From a virus: a stretch of DNA of 64,000 bases. A model generated the notes under the pieces. The model made no database searches and was not told the DNA's origin. It saw nothing but the letters and a program-made list of their open reading frames with translations. The DNA lies in the IMG/VR virus record IMGVR_UViG_3300033141_003854, positions 1-64,000 of that record. One strand, given 5' to 3'. This document shows, piece after piece, positions 50,753-58,812 of this stretch. Position 1 is the stretch's first letter. Each line of letters begins with the position of its first letter. The translations under genes and the position numbers were made by a program.

Positions 50753-51525
50753 TTTTCTCCTTCATAATTGGCTCGATCAATTAATCTGGCTTGTAATTCA
50801 TTTTCATAAACACGACTTCTACCCACACGAATTTTAGGGCGTTTATGCCATTGATGATAAGTACATACATCCTTCACGGTTGTTGCAGTTCTGTGGAGAA
50901 CCTGCTCGCGCAAATATATATCTTGGTCTGCGGTATATTGGGTATCATCTTCCCTAAATAACCCCAACCATTCCCAATCACATCTACGTTGTCCAGTTAA
51001 GTATGTAGTAATATTTGCTTCCCAGTGAATCTTCAATCCTCGATTGTCAATATCCGGCCAATAACGATATTTCCAAAATCCCGGCAAACTTTCAATTGCT
51101 CTAGGATTAGATTTCCAATCTATAAAATGTAACATCCAAGTATTTAATCGAGATAAAAATAGATTTTGAACACTAACTCTTCGTCCAACATAACTATTAA
51201 TCATGTGTTGTATCATATATTCACTAGACAAAATCAAATCCGCCCCAGTAAATATTACAAACTCTCCCTGAGATTGACAATAGCCAAAATTCCAGGCTGT
51301 TGCAGGAGTACGATCTGACGAACTGGAAATTTTGTGATAATGCAAATTTTTAATTTTTTTATTCCAATTCCAAACTGCGACTCGCAAATCCTCTTCGCTA
51401 TTATCATCAACAATAATTAATTCGTAATCAGGATATATTTGAATTGACCAAGAATACAAGGCTCTATTCAAAAAGGATTTACGATTTTTTACGGCTAAAA
51501 TAACACTAACTGAATAATTTTTCAT
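50749..51525 (-). CDS. Family 2 glycosyltransferase
   Basis: 258 residues: SVSVILAVKNRKSFLNRALY, YELIIVDDNSEED, ATAWNFGYCQSQGEFVIFTG then ADLIL in the DxD place. The second half is Trp-rich (NTWMLHFIDWKSNP) and ends WEWLGLFREDDTQYTADQDI, which supplies the ED pair. Cytoplasmic GT-A fold. Confidence 0.85.
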   Translation of the reverse strand: MKNYSVSVILAVKNRKSFLNRALYSWSIQIYPDYELIIVDDNSEEDLRVAVWNWNKKIKNLHYHKISSSSDRTPATAWNFGYCQSQGEFVIFTGADLILSSEYMIQHMINSYVGRRVSVQNLFLSRLNTWMLHFIDWKSNPRAIESLPGFWKYRYWPDIDNRGLKIHWEANITTYLTGQRRCDWEWLGLFREDDTQYTADQDIYLREQVLHRTATTVKDVCTYHQWHKRPKIRVGRSRVYENELQARLIDRANYEGEK

Positions 51526-51546
51526 CGCTTTTCTTTCTATTATAAA

Positions 51547-51840
51547 CTATGACACTAAATCATATGCCAAATCAAATTCAAACCAGCCACATTCATCACA
51601 ATCTTTTATTACATAAAAATTGCCAGTAGTTCCACAACAAGTATCGCGTTCCCAAAAAGATATTTTGGGATAGTCTTTTAATCTAATGTTGGCCGTAGCT
51701 CCACATTTTCGACAAATCACGGGCAACGAATCTGTCCAAAAATCTTTCTTGTCTAATAAAAACCGAGACAGTTTTCCTAGCCTATTATCAAATCTTTTTT
51801 TATGTTTTAATAATTTATAGAACTCATTTCTTGTAACCAT
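51547..51840 (-). CDS. Zinc-ribbon protein of unknown function
   Basis: 97 residues: a basic helix first (KLLKHKKRFDNRLGKLSRFL), then CRKCG and DCDECG with DTCC between, a zinc ribbon. No family recognised. A 48-bp gene remnant lies just upstream. Confidence 0.6.
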   Translation of the reverse strand: MVTRNEFYKLLKHKKRFDNRLGKLSRFLLDKKDFWTDSLPVICRKCGATANIRLKDYPKISFWERDTCCGTTGNFYVIKDCDECGWFEFDLAYDLVS

Positions 51841-51842
51841 TT

Positions 51843-51890
51843 TTATCTCCCAATGATTGCGAACGTAAAGTTTTTGAAGTCTTTGCTCAT
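51843..51890 (-). pseudogene. Duplicated gene start, 15 codons
   Basis: ATG 51890 reads MSKDFKNFTFAIIGR and stops. The first 13 codons match the start of the gene at 50752 (MTKDFKNFTFAII) at protein level and at nearly all bases. Its ATG overlaps the stop of the glycosyltransferase above (ATGA). It looks like the leftover of a duplication or recombination that placed the genes between the two copies, or a leader peptide. Confidence 0.65.
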
Positions 51891-52801
51891 AGTAGTTTCA
51901 CCGTCTCCAATATCTGCTGGATACGTGCGTTCCATGTATGCGGCTTTACTTTTCTGTAACCAGCGTCCGCCATTTCATTTGCAAACTCTGGGTTATTCAG
52001 TAAAAATTCTACCTGGTTTATTGCTTCCTGTACATTATCAAAGCCCAAATAATGCTCGCCTTCAACAAAGAAAGTAGGCAAATCCGGTACACGATTAGTA
52101 ACCAAGGGCAATCCCATACCAAAGGCTTCCCATACTCTAGCCGGTAAATCTTGCAAGCTAGACCAAGATAAAGCAATTTTTGATTGACCATAAGTTTTTC
52201 GATATTCATCATATACTACACCAAGATCATAGTATACATTCAAGCCCTTCGCTCTCAGGGCACGTATCAACCGATTTCTTTGGTCATATTTTAATCCAAT
52301 CATGCAGGCATCATAAATCTTTTCTCTGTTTTCAGGATAATGATACCGCCGGCTGTAAGCATAAGGCAAATAAAAATCATTTTTCTCCATATATGGAGTT
52401 TGCATTGTAAAAGAATAGTCCACATATTTTCTAAATGGCTTATACCACATACCTAAAACATGAGGATCAGTTTTGACATGCGCTATAATGCGACCAGGAG
52501 GTCTTGAATTGAAATGAAAACCAGCATCTATTACTAAAGATAAATCTGGCGTCCAAGGTATTTGATTTTCAACAATTCCCGGAGGCATCTCTTTATTTAC
52601 CATCTCAGCAGGCAAAGGAAAATCTGGCGTCTTTACATATTTCTGTGGTATTGTCATGCCACCATTCCAAGGTATCCAATTCCCTGTAAACGGCCCACAA
52701 GTCCAAAGCTCAACATCATCTCGGTCTTCTAAGGCTTCCCAAAAATATCTCAGCATTGCCAAGGGATAAAAAATTCCAAAAACAGCAACTTTTATTGCCA
52801 T
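51887..52801 (-). CDS. Glycosyltransferase, GT-B type (CgeB-like)
   Basis: 304 residues: VAVFGIFYPLAMLRYFWEAL, SLVIDAGFHFNSRPPG, VDYSFTMQTPYMEKNDFYLP, and SWSSLQDLPARVWEAFGMGL with VPDLPTFFVEGEHYLGFDN, the C-terminal pattern of CgeB/Glyco_trans_1_2 proteins. A donor-sugar binding role is likely. Overlaps the dehydrase stop by one base. Confidence 0.8.
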   Translation of the reverse strand: MAIKVAVFGIFYPLAMLRYFWEALEDRDDVELWTCGPFTGNWIPWNGGMTIPQKYVKTPDFPLPAEMVNKEMPPGIVENQIPWTPDLSLVIDAGFHFNSRPPGRIIAHVKTDPHVLGMWYKPFRKYVDYSFTMQTPYMEKNDFYLPYAYSRRYHYPENREKIYDACMIGLKYDQRNRLIRALRAKGLNVYYDLGVVYDEYRKTYGQSKIALSWSSLQDLPARVWEAFGMGLPLVTNRVPDLPTFFVEGEHYLGFDNVQEAINQVEFLLNNPEFANEMADAGYRKVKPHTWNARIQQILETVKLL

Positions 52802-54009
52802 TACGTTCCCTTCTGTTTTATAAATTTGTGTATAACATCTAGCATATAAGACAGATCATCCGGAAAAATTCCTGGCCAACAACCAACCCAGAAAGCGTTT
52901 TCCATCAGATAATCACTTCCTTTTGTGTTGCTAAAAATTTCATGATAGAAAGTTGACGCTACTGGCTGGCGTGTAATGTTTCCAGCAAAAATTTCTCTGG
53001 TGGCAATTCCCTTCGCCTCAAGATATGTAACAAATTCCTGCTTTGTAAACTTACTGGACTTGACTATGATGGGAAAGCCAAAGGGATAAACTGCATCATC
53101 ACGTTTAATTATCTGAATGTGATCTGAAAACTGAGATAAACTTTCGTATAAGGCATCATAATTATTTGCTCTGCGATGTAATAAATTATCAATTTTATTC
53201 ATTTGTGCAGAACCAATTGCGGCTTGCATATCAGTCATTTTCAAATTATACCCTAATCGGGTAAATGTATATTTATGATCCCAACCTTTGGGTAAATCAG
53301 GCCACTTCCAATCAAATCTTTTACCACAAGTATTGTCTTGGCCAGGCAAACACCAACAATCCCGCCCCCAATCCCGATAACTATTTATAATCTTTAATAA
53401 TTTTCCATCATTTGTAAGAACTGCCCCACCTTCTCCTGTGGTTATGAAATGTGCAGGAAAGAAGCTGAGAGTAGAAATATGACCAAGTGTGCCTAATTTC
53501 TGCCCGTTTATTTTACTACCAAAGGCATCAGCACAATCCTCAATAAAGAATTTCCCTAAACGGTCACATTCTTCCCTTACTGCTTCAGCATCAAAAGGAA
53601 ATCCTAAAGTATGAGCTTGAATAATTCCGGCCACTTCTTCCTGGCGTAATACAGTAATGATTGTATCAATGTCAGGATTTAGTGTGGACGGATCATTATC
53701 TATAAACAATGGAACATAACCATATTGAACAAGTGGAGCAATGGTGGTTGGAAAGCAGGTTGCAGACGTAACTACCATGTGACCGTTGCGATATTTCTCA
53801 GCTATAGCTGCAATTGCCAATAAATTTGCGGATGAACCAGAATTGCACAAACTTACATGACGAACTCCAAAGAAATTTTTTAGCTTTATTGCAAATGATT
53901 TGCAATATCTGCCTTCCGTGAACCATCTACCATTAGCGACATCTACCAAATTTCTAACTTCGTCACCGTCAATAACTGCGCCAGAGGCAGGAATAAATTT
54001 TCTAACCAT
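52801..54009 (-). CDS. rfbH-like: RfbH/E1-like CDP-6-deoxyhexose 3-dehydrase
   Basis: 402 residues of the DegT/DnrJ/EryC1 fold, but the usual PLP-binding Lys is His187 in SFFPAHFITTGEGGAV, the mark of E1 dehydrases. Cys218, Cys220 and Cys228 in DCWCLPGQDNTCGKRF match the E1 [2Fe-2S] ligands in spacing to each other and to the His (31 residues), as I recall from the Yersinia enzyme. The fourth ligand seems shifted to Cys159. E1 removes the C3 hydroxyl to make 3,6-dideoxysugars. No E3 reductase or CDP-sugar gene is present, so host partners are needed. Confidence 0.88.
   Translation of the reverse strand: MVRKFIPASGAVIDGDEVRNLVDVANGRWFTEGRYCKSFAIKLKNFFGVRHVSLCNSGSSANLLAIAAIAEKYRNGHMVVTSATCFPTTIAPLVQYGYVPLFIDNDPSTLNPDIDTIITVLRQEEVAGIIQAHTLGFPFDAEAVREECDRLGKFFIEDCADAFGSKINGQKLGTLGHISTLSFFPAHFITTGEGGAVLTNDGKLLKIINSYRDWGRDCWCLPGQDNTCGKRFDWKWPDLPKGWDHKYTFTRLGYNLKMTDMQAAIGSAQMNKIDNLLHRRANNYDALYESLSQFSDHIQIIKRDDAVYPFGFPIIVKSSKFTKQEFVTYLEAKGIATREIFAGNITRQPVASTFYHEIFSNTKGSDYLMENAFWVGCWPGIFPDDLSYMLDVIHKFIKQKGT
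53888..53906. repeat. Copy of the 14108 palindrome core
   Basis: ATTGCAAA-TGA-TTTGCAAT, 19 bases identical to the centre of the palindrome at 14108-14132, here inside the dehydrase gene near its start. Confidence 0.55.
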
Positions 54010-54169
54010 TTATCCTCTCAATTTCATTACTGTCAGCAGCAATTTCAAAATAAATAGTTTTGTAATAAGGAAAATACGAACCACATAACGCACAGTAAGG
54101 ATTATACTCCTCGTTCAATAAACCACAGAAACTACATTGCCATACAATAACGGTTGCTTTATTTATCAT
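54002..54169 (-). CDS. Small double-CxxC zinc protein
   Basis: 55 residues with WQCSFCGLLNEEYNPYCALC, a RanBP2-like zinc ribbon, and an acidic end. ATG 54169 after GAAG; overlaps both neighbours by 8-11 bp. It may bind RNA or protein. It is close to the RNA ligase gene, perhaps by function. Confidence 0.6.
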   Translation of the reverse strand: MINKATVIVWQCSFCGLLNEEYNPYCALCGSYFPYYKTIYFEIAADSNEIERING

Positions 54170-55067
54170 CTTCAAATGCCTGCTCAACTAATTTTTGCTT
54201 ATACCATTCTGGTAATCCAGTCTTAATACCTCGCGATATTTGAGGCCAGAAATGCGCAAAGAGTATATCTTTTATTTCATCTTCACATTCTTCACGAGTA
54301 TCCTTTATGACCTCTTTAATAAGATTACCAATATCACGTGGCGATTGTTCTAATTCTCCTCGCTCCCGCAAATGTTGAACTGCTTTTTCCCAACGAGCAT
54401 TAGTTCGATAGCGACTAACTATAGTCTGTAAAACATCTTTCTTAGATGGATTAGATTTTTTCCATTCATTAGCATGAGTTTCCTTAAATTTTTCCGAAAC
54501 ATACTTCCCAATAGCTATCTTCTTATCTCTGGTAAATAGTTTGTAATTTTTAACCACTACTCCTTCAATCATTGAGCCACCAAGTAACGGCTTTGATTTC
54601 TCCAACAATTCATTGAAACTATTAATATTATCTACAATACCACAATAAAGCATGGGCACACATTCAAGCCCAAGTCGTTCAGCTTCAATCTTCTTATCTG
54701 AATAATTCATGTATTCTTCAATGCCAATCATTACGTCAAATAATATCAAATTATGTTTAGGAACACGCTCATACGCCAAAGAGTTATGTTTAGGTTTCCG
54801 AAGATACTCACACCGATAAACATAACCAGGGGTTAACGAGGGCTTCAATTTTTGAGCCGCTTCAACAGCCTCAATAAACATTTTTTCTGGAGCATTAATA
54901 ACAATTTGTTTGCCCTTACTACGACAACATAATTCACCATCAATAATTGCCATACTAAATTGGCTGCCATCTATTTTTTCTTCAACAATTACTTCATCAT
55001 CAAAGATGCCAGCTATTGCTTTATGTCCAATTGCATATACCTTTGGATAGCTATTTATTCTGCTCAT
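54159..55067 (-). CDS. RNA ligase
   Basis: 302 residues of the nucleotidyltransferase ligase fold. Motif I is EKIDGSQF (KxDG with the AMP-accepting Lys) near residue 30, motif III region YRCEYLRK, motif IV MIEGVVVKNY and motif V GKYVSEKFKE. The C-terminal 100 residues are helical and charged. It seals RNA nicks with ATP. Surrounded by sugar genes, it may nevertheless serve RNA repair against host tRNA-cutting defences. The start may be 55067 or 55073. Confidence 0.85.
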   Translation of the reverse strand: MSRINSYPKVYAIGHKAIAGIFDDEVIVEEKIDGSQFSMAIIDGELCCRSKGKQIVINAPEKMFIEAVEAAQKLKPSLTPGYVYRCEYLRKPKHNSLAYERVPKHNLILFDVMIGIEEYMNYSDKKIEAERLGLECVPMLYCGIVDNINSFNELLEKSKPLLGGSMIEGVVVKNYKLFTRDKKIAIGKYVSEKFKETHANEWKKSNPSKKDVLQTIVSRYRTNARWEKAVQHLRERGELEQSPRDIGNLIKEVIKDTREECEDEIKDILFAHFWPQISRGIKTGLPEWYKQKLVEQAFEDDK

Positions 55068-55782
55068 TTTCATCACCAAAAACCTTAGCCCATTTTTTAT
55101 GCCATTTTCTCAGCCATTCTTTTCTGTTTCGTTCTGTGCGTTTACGTCTTTTCTCATCATAAGTATAAGACATTGCGCCCATGTGTTCAACCTTTCTGCC
55201 AGGCAAAGCACGTAGTTTAATGCCAAGATAATGCGCCATTGTAGATAAGTCTACATCTTCATAGTCACTAGGCTCATACAATATATCAAAACCACCCAAA
55301 GTGTTCCAGACTTTGCTGGTACAAGCTAACAGCCAGCCTTCGCAATAAGACACAATAGCTGGTTTACCTTTATAAGTTATTTCATTCCAGCCCGCCTTCC
55401 AGTCTATGATGCATCCACCAATCAGCACATTTTCATTGTCAGAGATTATCTGTTTTATGTCAGATATAAAGTCGCCATAAATAATTACATCATTGGAAAG
55501 AAACACCAAAATATCGGCATTGTATTTCATCGCAATTTTTGCGCCTAAATTCATTGAGCCGATAAAACCTTTATTCTCCTTGTTTCTTTTATACCTGATC
55601 TTGTGATGGTTGATCTGTTTTTGCCAAAAGGCTACGCCAGTTTCACAGTCTGAATCAGGAGATGCATCATTGATTAAGATAATTTCAAGCTCATGATTGC
55701 GGCAATGAGTATATAATTCCCATAACCGTTTATGGGTCAAGTCCCAATGATTATAATAAGGCAGTATTACAGCAGTTTTCAT
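55051..55782 (-). CDS. Family 2 glycosyltransferase
   Basis: 243 residues: TAVILPYYNHWDLTHKRLWE, IILINDASPDSD, GFIGSMNLGAKIAMKYNADI, FLSNDVIIYGD as DxD, and PSDYEDVDLSTMAHYLGIKL. The end is basic (KRRKRTERNRKEWLRKWHKK), perhaps for membrane or acceptor contact. Rhamnosyl-type enzymes look similar, which fits the RmlD-like neighbours. Confidence 0.87.
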   Translation of the reverse strand: MKTAVILPYYNHWDLTHKRLWELYTHCRNHELEIILINDASPDSDCETGVAFWQKQINHHKIRYKRNKENKGFIGSMNLGAKIAMKYNADILVFLSNDVIIYGDFISDIKQIISDNENVLIGGCIIDWKAGWNEITYKGKPAIVSYCEGWLLACTSKVWNTLGGFDILYEPSDYEDVDLSTMAHYLGIKLRALPGRKVEHMGAMSYTYDEKRRKRTERNRKEWLRKWHKKWAKVFGDENEQNK

Positions 55783-55785
55783 TGC

Positions 55786-56637
55786 TTATTCAGGAAGATC
55801 AACACTTGCGTCTACCCTTCGCTTCAAGTCTTTTAAACCATCAAATACAGAATAGACCGGAATACCCAAACTCTGAGCATATTCAGTCCTCAATCCTGCT
55901 CTTAATGGTCTGACTGCTTTGCCAGGAATGGCTATCGTTGGAATTACTAATGTGGGATCAAAGCCAAACATATTTGCAATAGATAAAGCAAACTCGTATC
56001 GAGTAAGAACTCCTTTACCTGCGATGTGAATAATCGGAGTGTAGAACCCATCATCCATCATTTTTGCTAGTTTTAATAATCCATCCACTAAATGTGGAAT
56101 ATAGGTAGGCGTTCCGCTAATTCTCTTGGTTACTTTCACTTCTGTGCCTTCATCAAGCTGGCGAAGTAATTTAGTTACAAAATTGGGTGTTTTCTCATCA
56201 TAAAGAACGGTTGTACGCACAATTATACTCTTGTTATAATCCAAACGATTTTTCTCTAAGTCAATTAGTAAATCTTCCCCCATAGACTTTGATTTTCCAT
56301 AGACGCCTAAAGGATTCTTTGCAGCATTTTCTTTGTACGGCCCGGATACCCCATCAAACACATAATCTGTACTGATATGAATCATTCTCCCAGAAAATTC
56401 ATAATTTAAGAGGGCCAAACCACTAATATTTACTGATGATACCTTACTGATATTGGAATTAATCTCAGCCAAATCTACATCTGTATATGCTGCACAATTA
56501 ATTATAAGATCAAGGTTAAGGCTATCTAATTCATATCCCAGGCCACTACTAAGAATGTTGGATTTAATGGGGATACAGCCTCGTCTGACCAGTTCAGAAC
56601 CTAATCTTCCATTTGGGCCGGTTACACCAATTCTCAT
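55786..56637 (-). CDS. RmlD-like sugar nucleotide reductase A
   Basis: 283 residues of the extended short-chain dehydrogenase fold: GVTGPNGRLGSE for NAD(P), NCAAYTDVDLAE, STDYVFDGVSGPYKE, and YGKSKSMGE with the Tyr-Lys pair. RmlD reduces dTDP-4-keto-rhamnose to dTDP-rhamnose. With no RmlA, B or C here, the substrate would come from the host. A related 4-ketoreductase role is equally possible. Confidence 0.85.
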   Translation of the reverse strand: MRIGVTGPNGRLGSELVRRGCIPIKSNILSSGLGYELDSLNLDLIINCAAYTDVDLAEINSNISKVSSVNISGLALLNYEFSGRMIHISTDYVFDGVSGPYKENAAKNPLGVYGKSKSMGEDLLIDLEKNRLDYNKSIIVRTTVLYDEKTPNFVTKLLRQLDEGTEVKVTKRISGTPTYIPHLVDGLLKLAKMMDDGFYTPIIHIAGKGVLTRYEFALSIANMFGFDPTLVIPTIAIPGKAVRPLRAGLRTEYAQSLGIPVYSVFDGLKDLKRRVDASVDLPE

Positions 56638-56834
56638 GTTTTCCTCATCTCTTTCAATTCATTTAGTAATCCAATAGCATAATTACGATCAATGGTTGCC
56701 ACTAGCTCATAATCACTATGTTTGACTTTGATATGCATATATTCACTGCCAGTCTGTAAAAACCATTCCAATATCTTTTCTGGATTTTTGGGATACCAGG
56801 TTTCAAAAATCTCAGCAGTTATTTCCTGCGTCAT
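56634..56834 (-). CDS. Small protein between the two reductases
   Basis: 66 residues, MTQEITAEIFETWYPKNPEK and on, helix then beta (YMHIKVKHSDYELVATIDRN). It overlaps both reductase genes (4 and 23 bp). Function unknown. Confidence 0.55.
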   Translation of the reverse strand: MTQEITAEIFETWYPKNPEKILEWFLQTGSEYMHIKVKHSDYELVATIDRNYAIGLLNELKEMRKT

Positions 56835-57642
56835 ATTCAGCCTTCAGCAATTCTATTCCATCTTTGTAGGAATACAGAGGAAAACCCATTTTCCTGGCTA
56901 ATTTAGTTACTAGCCCGCCAGAATATGGCCTTGGCGTAAGATCACTAAGTTTATATAGTCTTGGCACAACTTTGGATGCATCAATGTCTAATTCAATGCA
57001 AATATCTTGCCAGAACCGGTAGTGAGAAACTGTTTCAGTACCAGCAATGTTTATAATATCATAAGGAAAGGTGCTTATGATGCTCAGTAAATAAAGTAAT
57101 GCTTCAGAAAAATGCCGGGCGTGCAGATATGATCTTTTGATTACATCACTTATTACCACAACACCTTTACTTTGAATTCTGTTCAAGGTTGGTTTAATAG
57201 TATCCAAAGTAAAAACTTTGCTAGATCGCACAACTACTGTTCTGCCAGGCCACATTGTTGCTATGGTTTCCCCCATATACTTTGAATTGCCATAAGCATT
57301 TATGGGGCGTGCTCTGGATGATTCTTTGTATGGGCCTCTACCCCCGCTGAATACATGATCGCTGGAAACATAAATAAAGAATTTACCATTTTCAGAAAAC
57401 TTTTCAATCAGATTTCCCGTGCCTCGCACATTTATTTGAAACGCGTGTAAAGGGTCATCTTCACAGACATCCACATCGGTTTCAGCGGCTAGGTGTACCA
57501 ACGTATCTATTTTCCCCAACTTAATCGTTTCAGGCTTAGTTATATCAAAATCAAGAGGCACAACATCAAGACCGATCTCCAACGCAAGCTGAAGAAGCTC
57601 TTTTCCAATAGTTCCTCTATGTCCAGTTATTCCAATTTTCAT
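56812..57642 (-). CDS. RmlD-like sugar nucleotide reductase B
   Basis: 276 residues: GITGHRGTIGKE, HLAAETDVDVCEDDPLHAFQ, VSSDHVFSGGRGPYKESSRA, YGNSKYMGE. It differs from reductase A and may act on another keto sugar, or as an epimerase. It is the first gene of the glycan cluster in transcription order. ATG 57642 is placed by GGAG six bases before it. Confidence 0.83.
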   Translation of the reverse strand: MKIGITGHRGTIGKELLQLALEIGLDVVPLDFDITKPETIKLGKIDTLVHLAAETDVDVCEDDPLHAFQINVRGTGNLIEKFSENGKFFIYVSSDHVFSGGRGPYKESSRARPINAYGNSKYMGETIATMWPGRTVVVRSSKVFTLDTIKPTLNRIQSKGVVVISDVIKRSYLHARHFSEALLYLLSIISTFPYDIINIAGTETVSHYRFWQDICIELDIDASKVVPRLYKLSDLTPRPYSGGLVTKLARKMGFPLYSYKDGIELLKAEYDAGNNC

Positions 57643-57706
57643 TTTCATCTCCATAAAAATATTCTACCGCAAAAGGCAAAAACAAACATTAGAATTAGAT
57701 TAATAT

Positions 57707-58033
57707 CTACTTCAATAACCCTCCACGACCTAATTTCCCATCACTGCCCTTGAACCAGGAGTAGTACAGCGAAGCTACACCATATACAGCAAAGAATATT
57801 ACGGGAAAATTCTCTCTAGTAATATCTGCAAAATCTAAACTGCCTGCCAGCCACATCTCTAAGATCGCAACCAGACCGGCTACAATGCCTGTTACCACAA
57901 TGGCTAACCGATCCTCCACGGGTTTACCCAGAAGTGCGCTCAGACCTCGCTTTATTAACTGAGAAATCGGCGAACCGGCGGCAGCTACAACCAGCATAAT
58001 CAACACGTAAAACATATCTTGGTAGGTTTCCAT
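57707..58033 (-). CDS. Holin candidate
   Basis: 108 residues with three hydrophobic segments (YVLIMLVVAAAGSPI, AIVVTGIVAGLVAILEMWLA, FPVIFFAVYGVASLYYSWF) and a charged, Gly-rich C-terminus (KGSDGKLGRGGLLK), the make-up of class I holins. AAGGAG precedes the ATG. It lies in the late region, far from the endolysin gene. A different small membrane role cannot be excluded. Confidence 0.6.
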   Translation of the reverse strand: METYQDMFYVLIMLVVAAAGSPISQLIKRGLSALLGKPVEDRLAIVVTGIVAGLVAILEMWLAGSLDFADITRENFPVIFFAVYGVASLYYSWFKGSDGKLGRGGLLK

Positions 58034-58045
58034 TTTATTTTCTCC

Positions 58046-58285
58046 TTAAGGCAATTGTTTGCCTTGCTCTTTCAAATCATAAATTCGCTGAACTCTTACA
58101 GAACGTTGAATTTCTTGCGGCCTTGAAATACTGGGAACTGCTACACTGGCAATAGCGTCTATAATATCTGCCTTGCTCATACTTCTATTAATTTTGACAT
58201 CATAAAAACCTGCCAGAGTATATAATTCTCGTTTCTTTAGCCTTTTCAATTCTGACATTGACCAAATCTTTAGTCTTTCATCCAC
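58046..58285 (-). CDS. Rho-N/SAP-like small protein
   Basis: 79 residues with MSELKRLKKRELYTLAGFYD then SMSKADIIDAIASV, the two-helix pattern of SAP/HeH/Rho-N domains that contact nucleic acid or protein. In capsid regions such domains occur in connector and Rho-N small proteins. It abuts the next gene upstream. Confidence 0.6.
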   Translation of the reverse strand: MDERLKIWSMSELKRLKKRELYTLAGFYDVKINRSMSKADIIDAIASVAVPSISRPQEIQRSVRVQRIYDLKEQGKQLP

Positions 58286-58534
58286 TTACCTGCCTCCTCC
58301 AACCGTCCACCTTCGGACATCATCTTCATTTGCTAATCGAAATATCCTTCGCTTATTTCCTCCACAACAGGTTTTCGTCATAGATAACACGGTGTCAACA
58401 TACTGTTCAGGTATCCAAGCCATGCAGATATTTGCTCTTACCCCAAAGAAATATTCCACTCCCCCCAATCTGATAATCTTTGGAATTGTTTGATAGTGTT
58501 TTATGGCAACATTGCCATTATCATCTTTTATCAT
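58286..58534 (-). CDS. Small protein downstream of the capsid gene
   Basis: 82 residues, MIKDDNGNVAIKHYQTIPKI and on, beta-rich with TCCGGNKRRIFRL. Likely a structural accessory, by place only. It holds operator-like site 8. Confidence 0.55.
   Translation of the reverse strand: MIKDDNGNVAIKHYQTIPKIIRLGGVEYFFGVRANICMAWIPEQYVDTVLSMTKTCCGGNKRRIFRLANEDDVRRWTVGGGR
58384..58398. promoter_or_regulatory. Operator-like palindrome, site 8 (diverged)
   Basis: ATAACACGGTGTCAA; the left arm is exact and two bases of the right arm differ. It lies within a coding gene. Confidence 0.45.
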
Positions 58535-58812
58535 GCCGAATGAATTACAGATTTTATGCTTCTAATTGAATCAGGATAGGAGGGAGGAAAGATCAATGTC
58601 TTAGAAATAAACCAGGTCTCTACATCGCGAACGTCTGGCGATTCTTTAAAATCAATGTCGCCAGAACGGTTCATTACATAGACGTACGGAATATCATTGC
58701 GAAAGCAAAACCTTTGCCTTCTGATGTCTGTTTTATCAATTTCAACCAATGTTGCGCCATAAGCTAAAAAAGCTGCGGCTAAATACATATCATTGACTTT
58801 TATATCATCCAT
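58531..58812 (-). CDS. Small protein downstream of the capsid gene
   Basis: 93 residues (MDDIKVNDMYLAAAFLAYGA and on), a helical start, then beta (YVYVMNRSGDIDFKESPDVR). DUF5659-like small proteins of similar look exist near head genes, but I do not assign it. Overlaps the next by 4 bp. Confidence 0.55.
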   Translation of the reverse strand: MDDIKVNDMYLAAAFLAYGATLVEIDKTDIRRQRFCFRNDIPYVYVMNRSGDIDFKESPDVRDVETWFISKTLIFPPSYPDSIRSIKSVIHSA

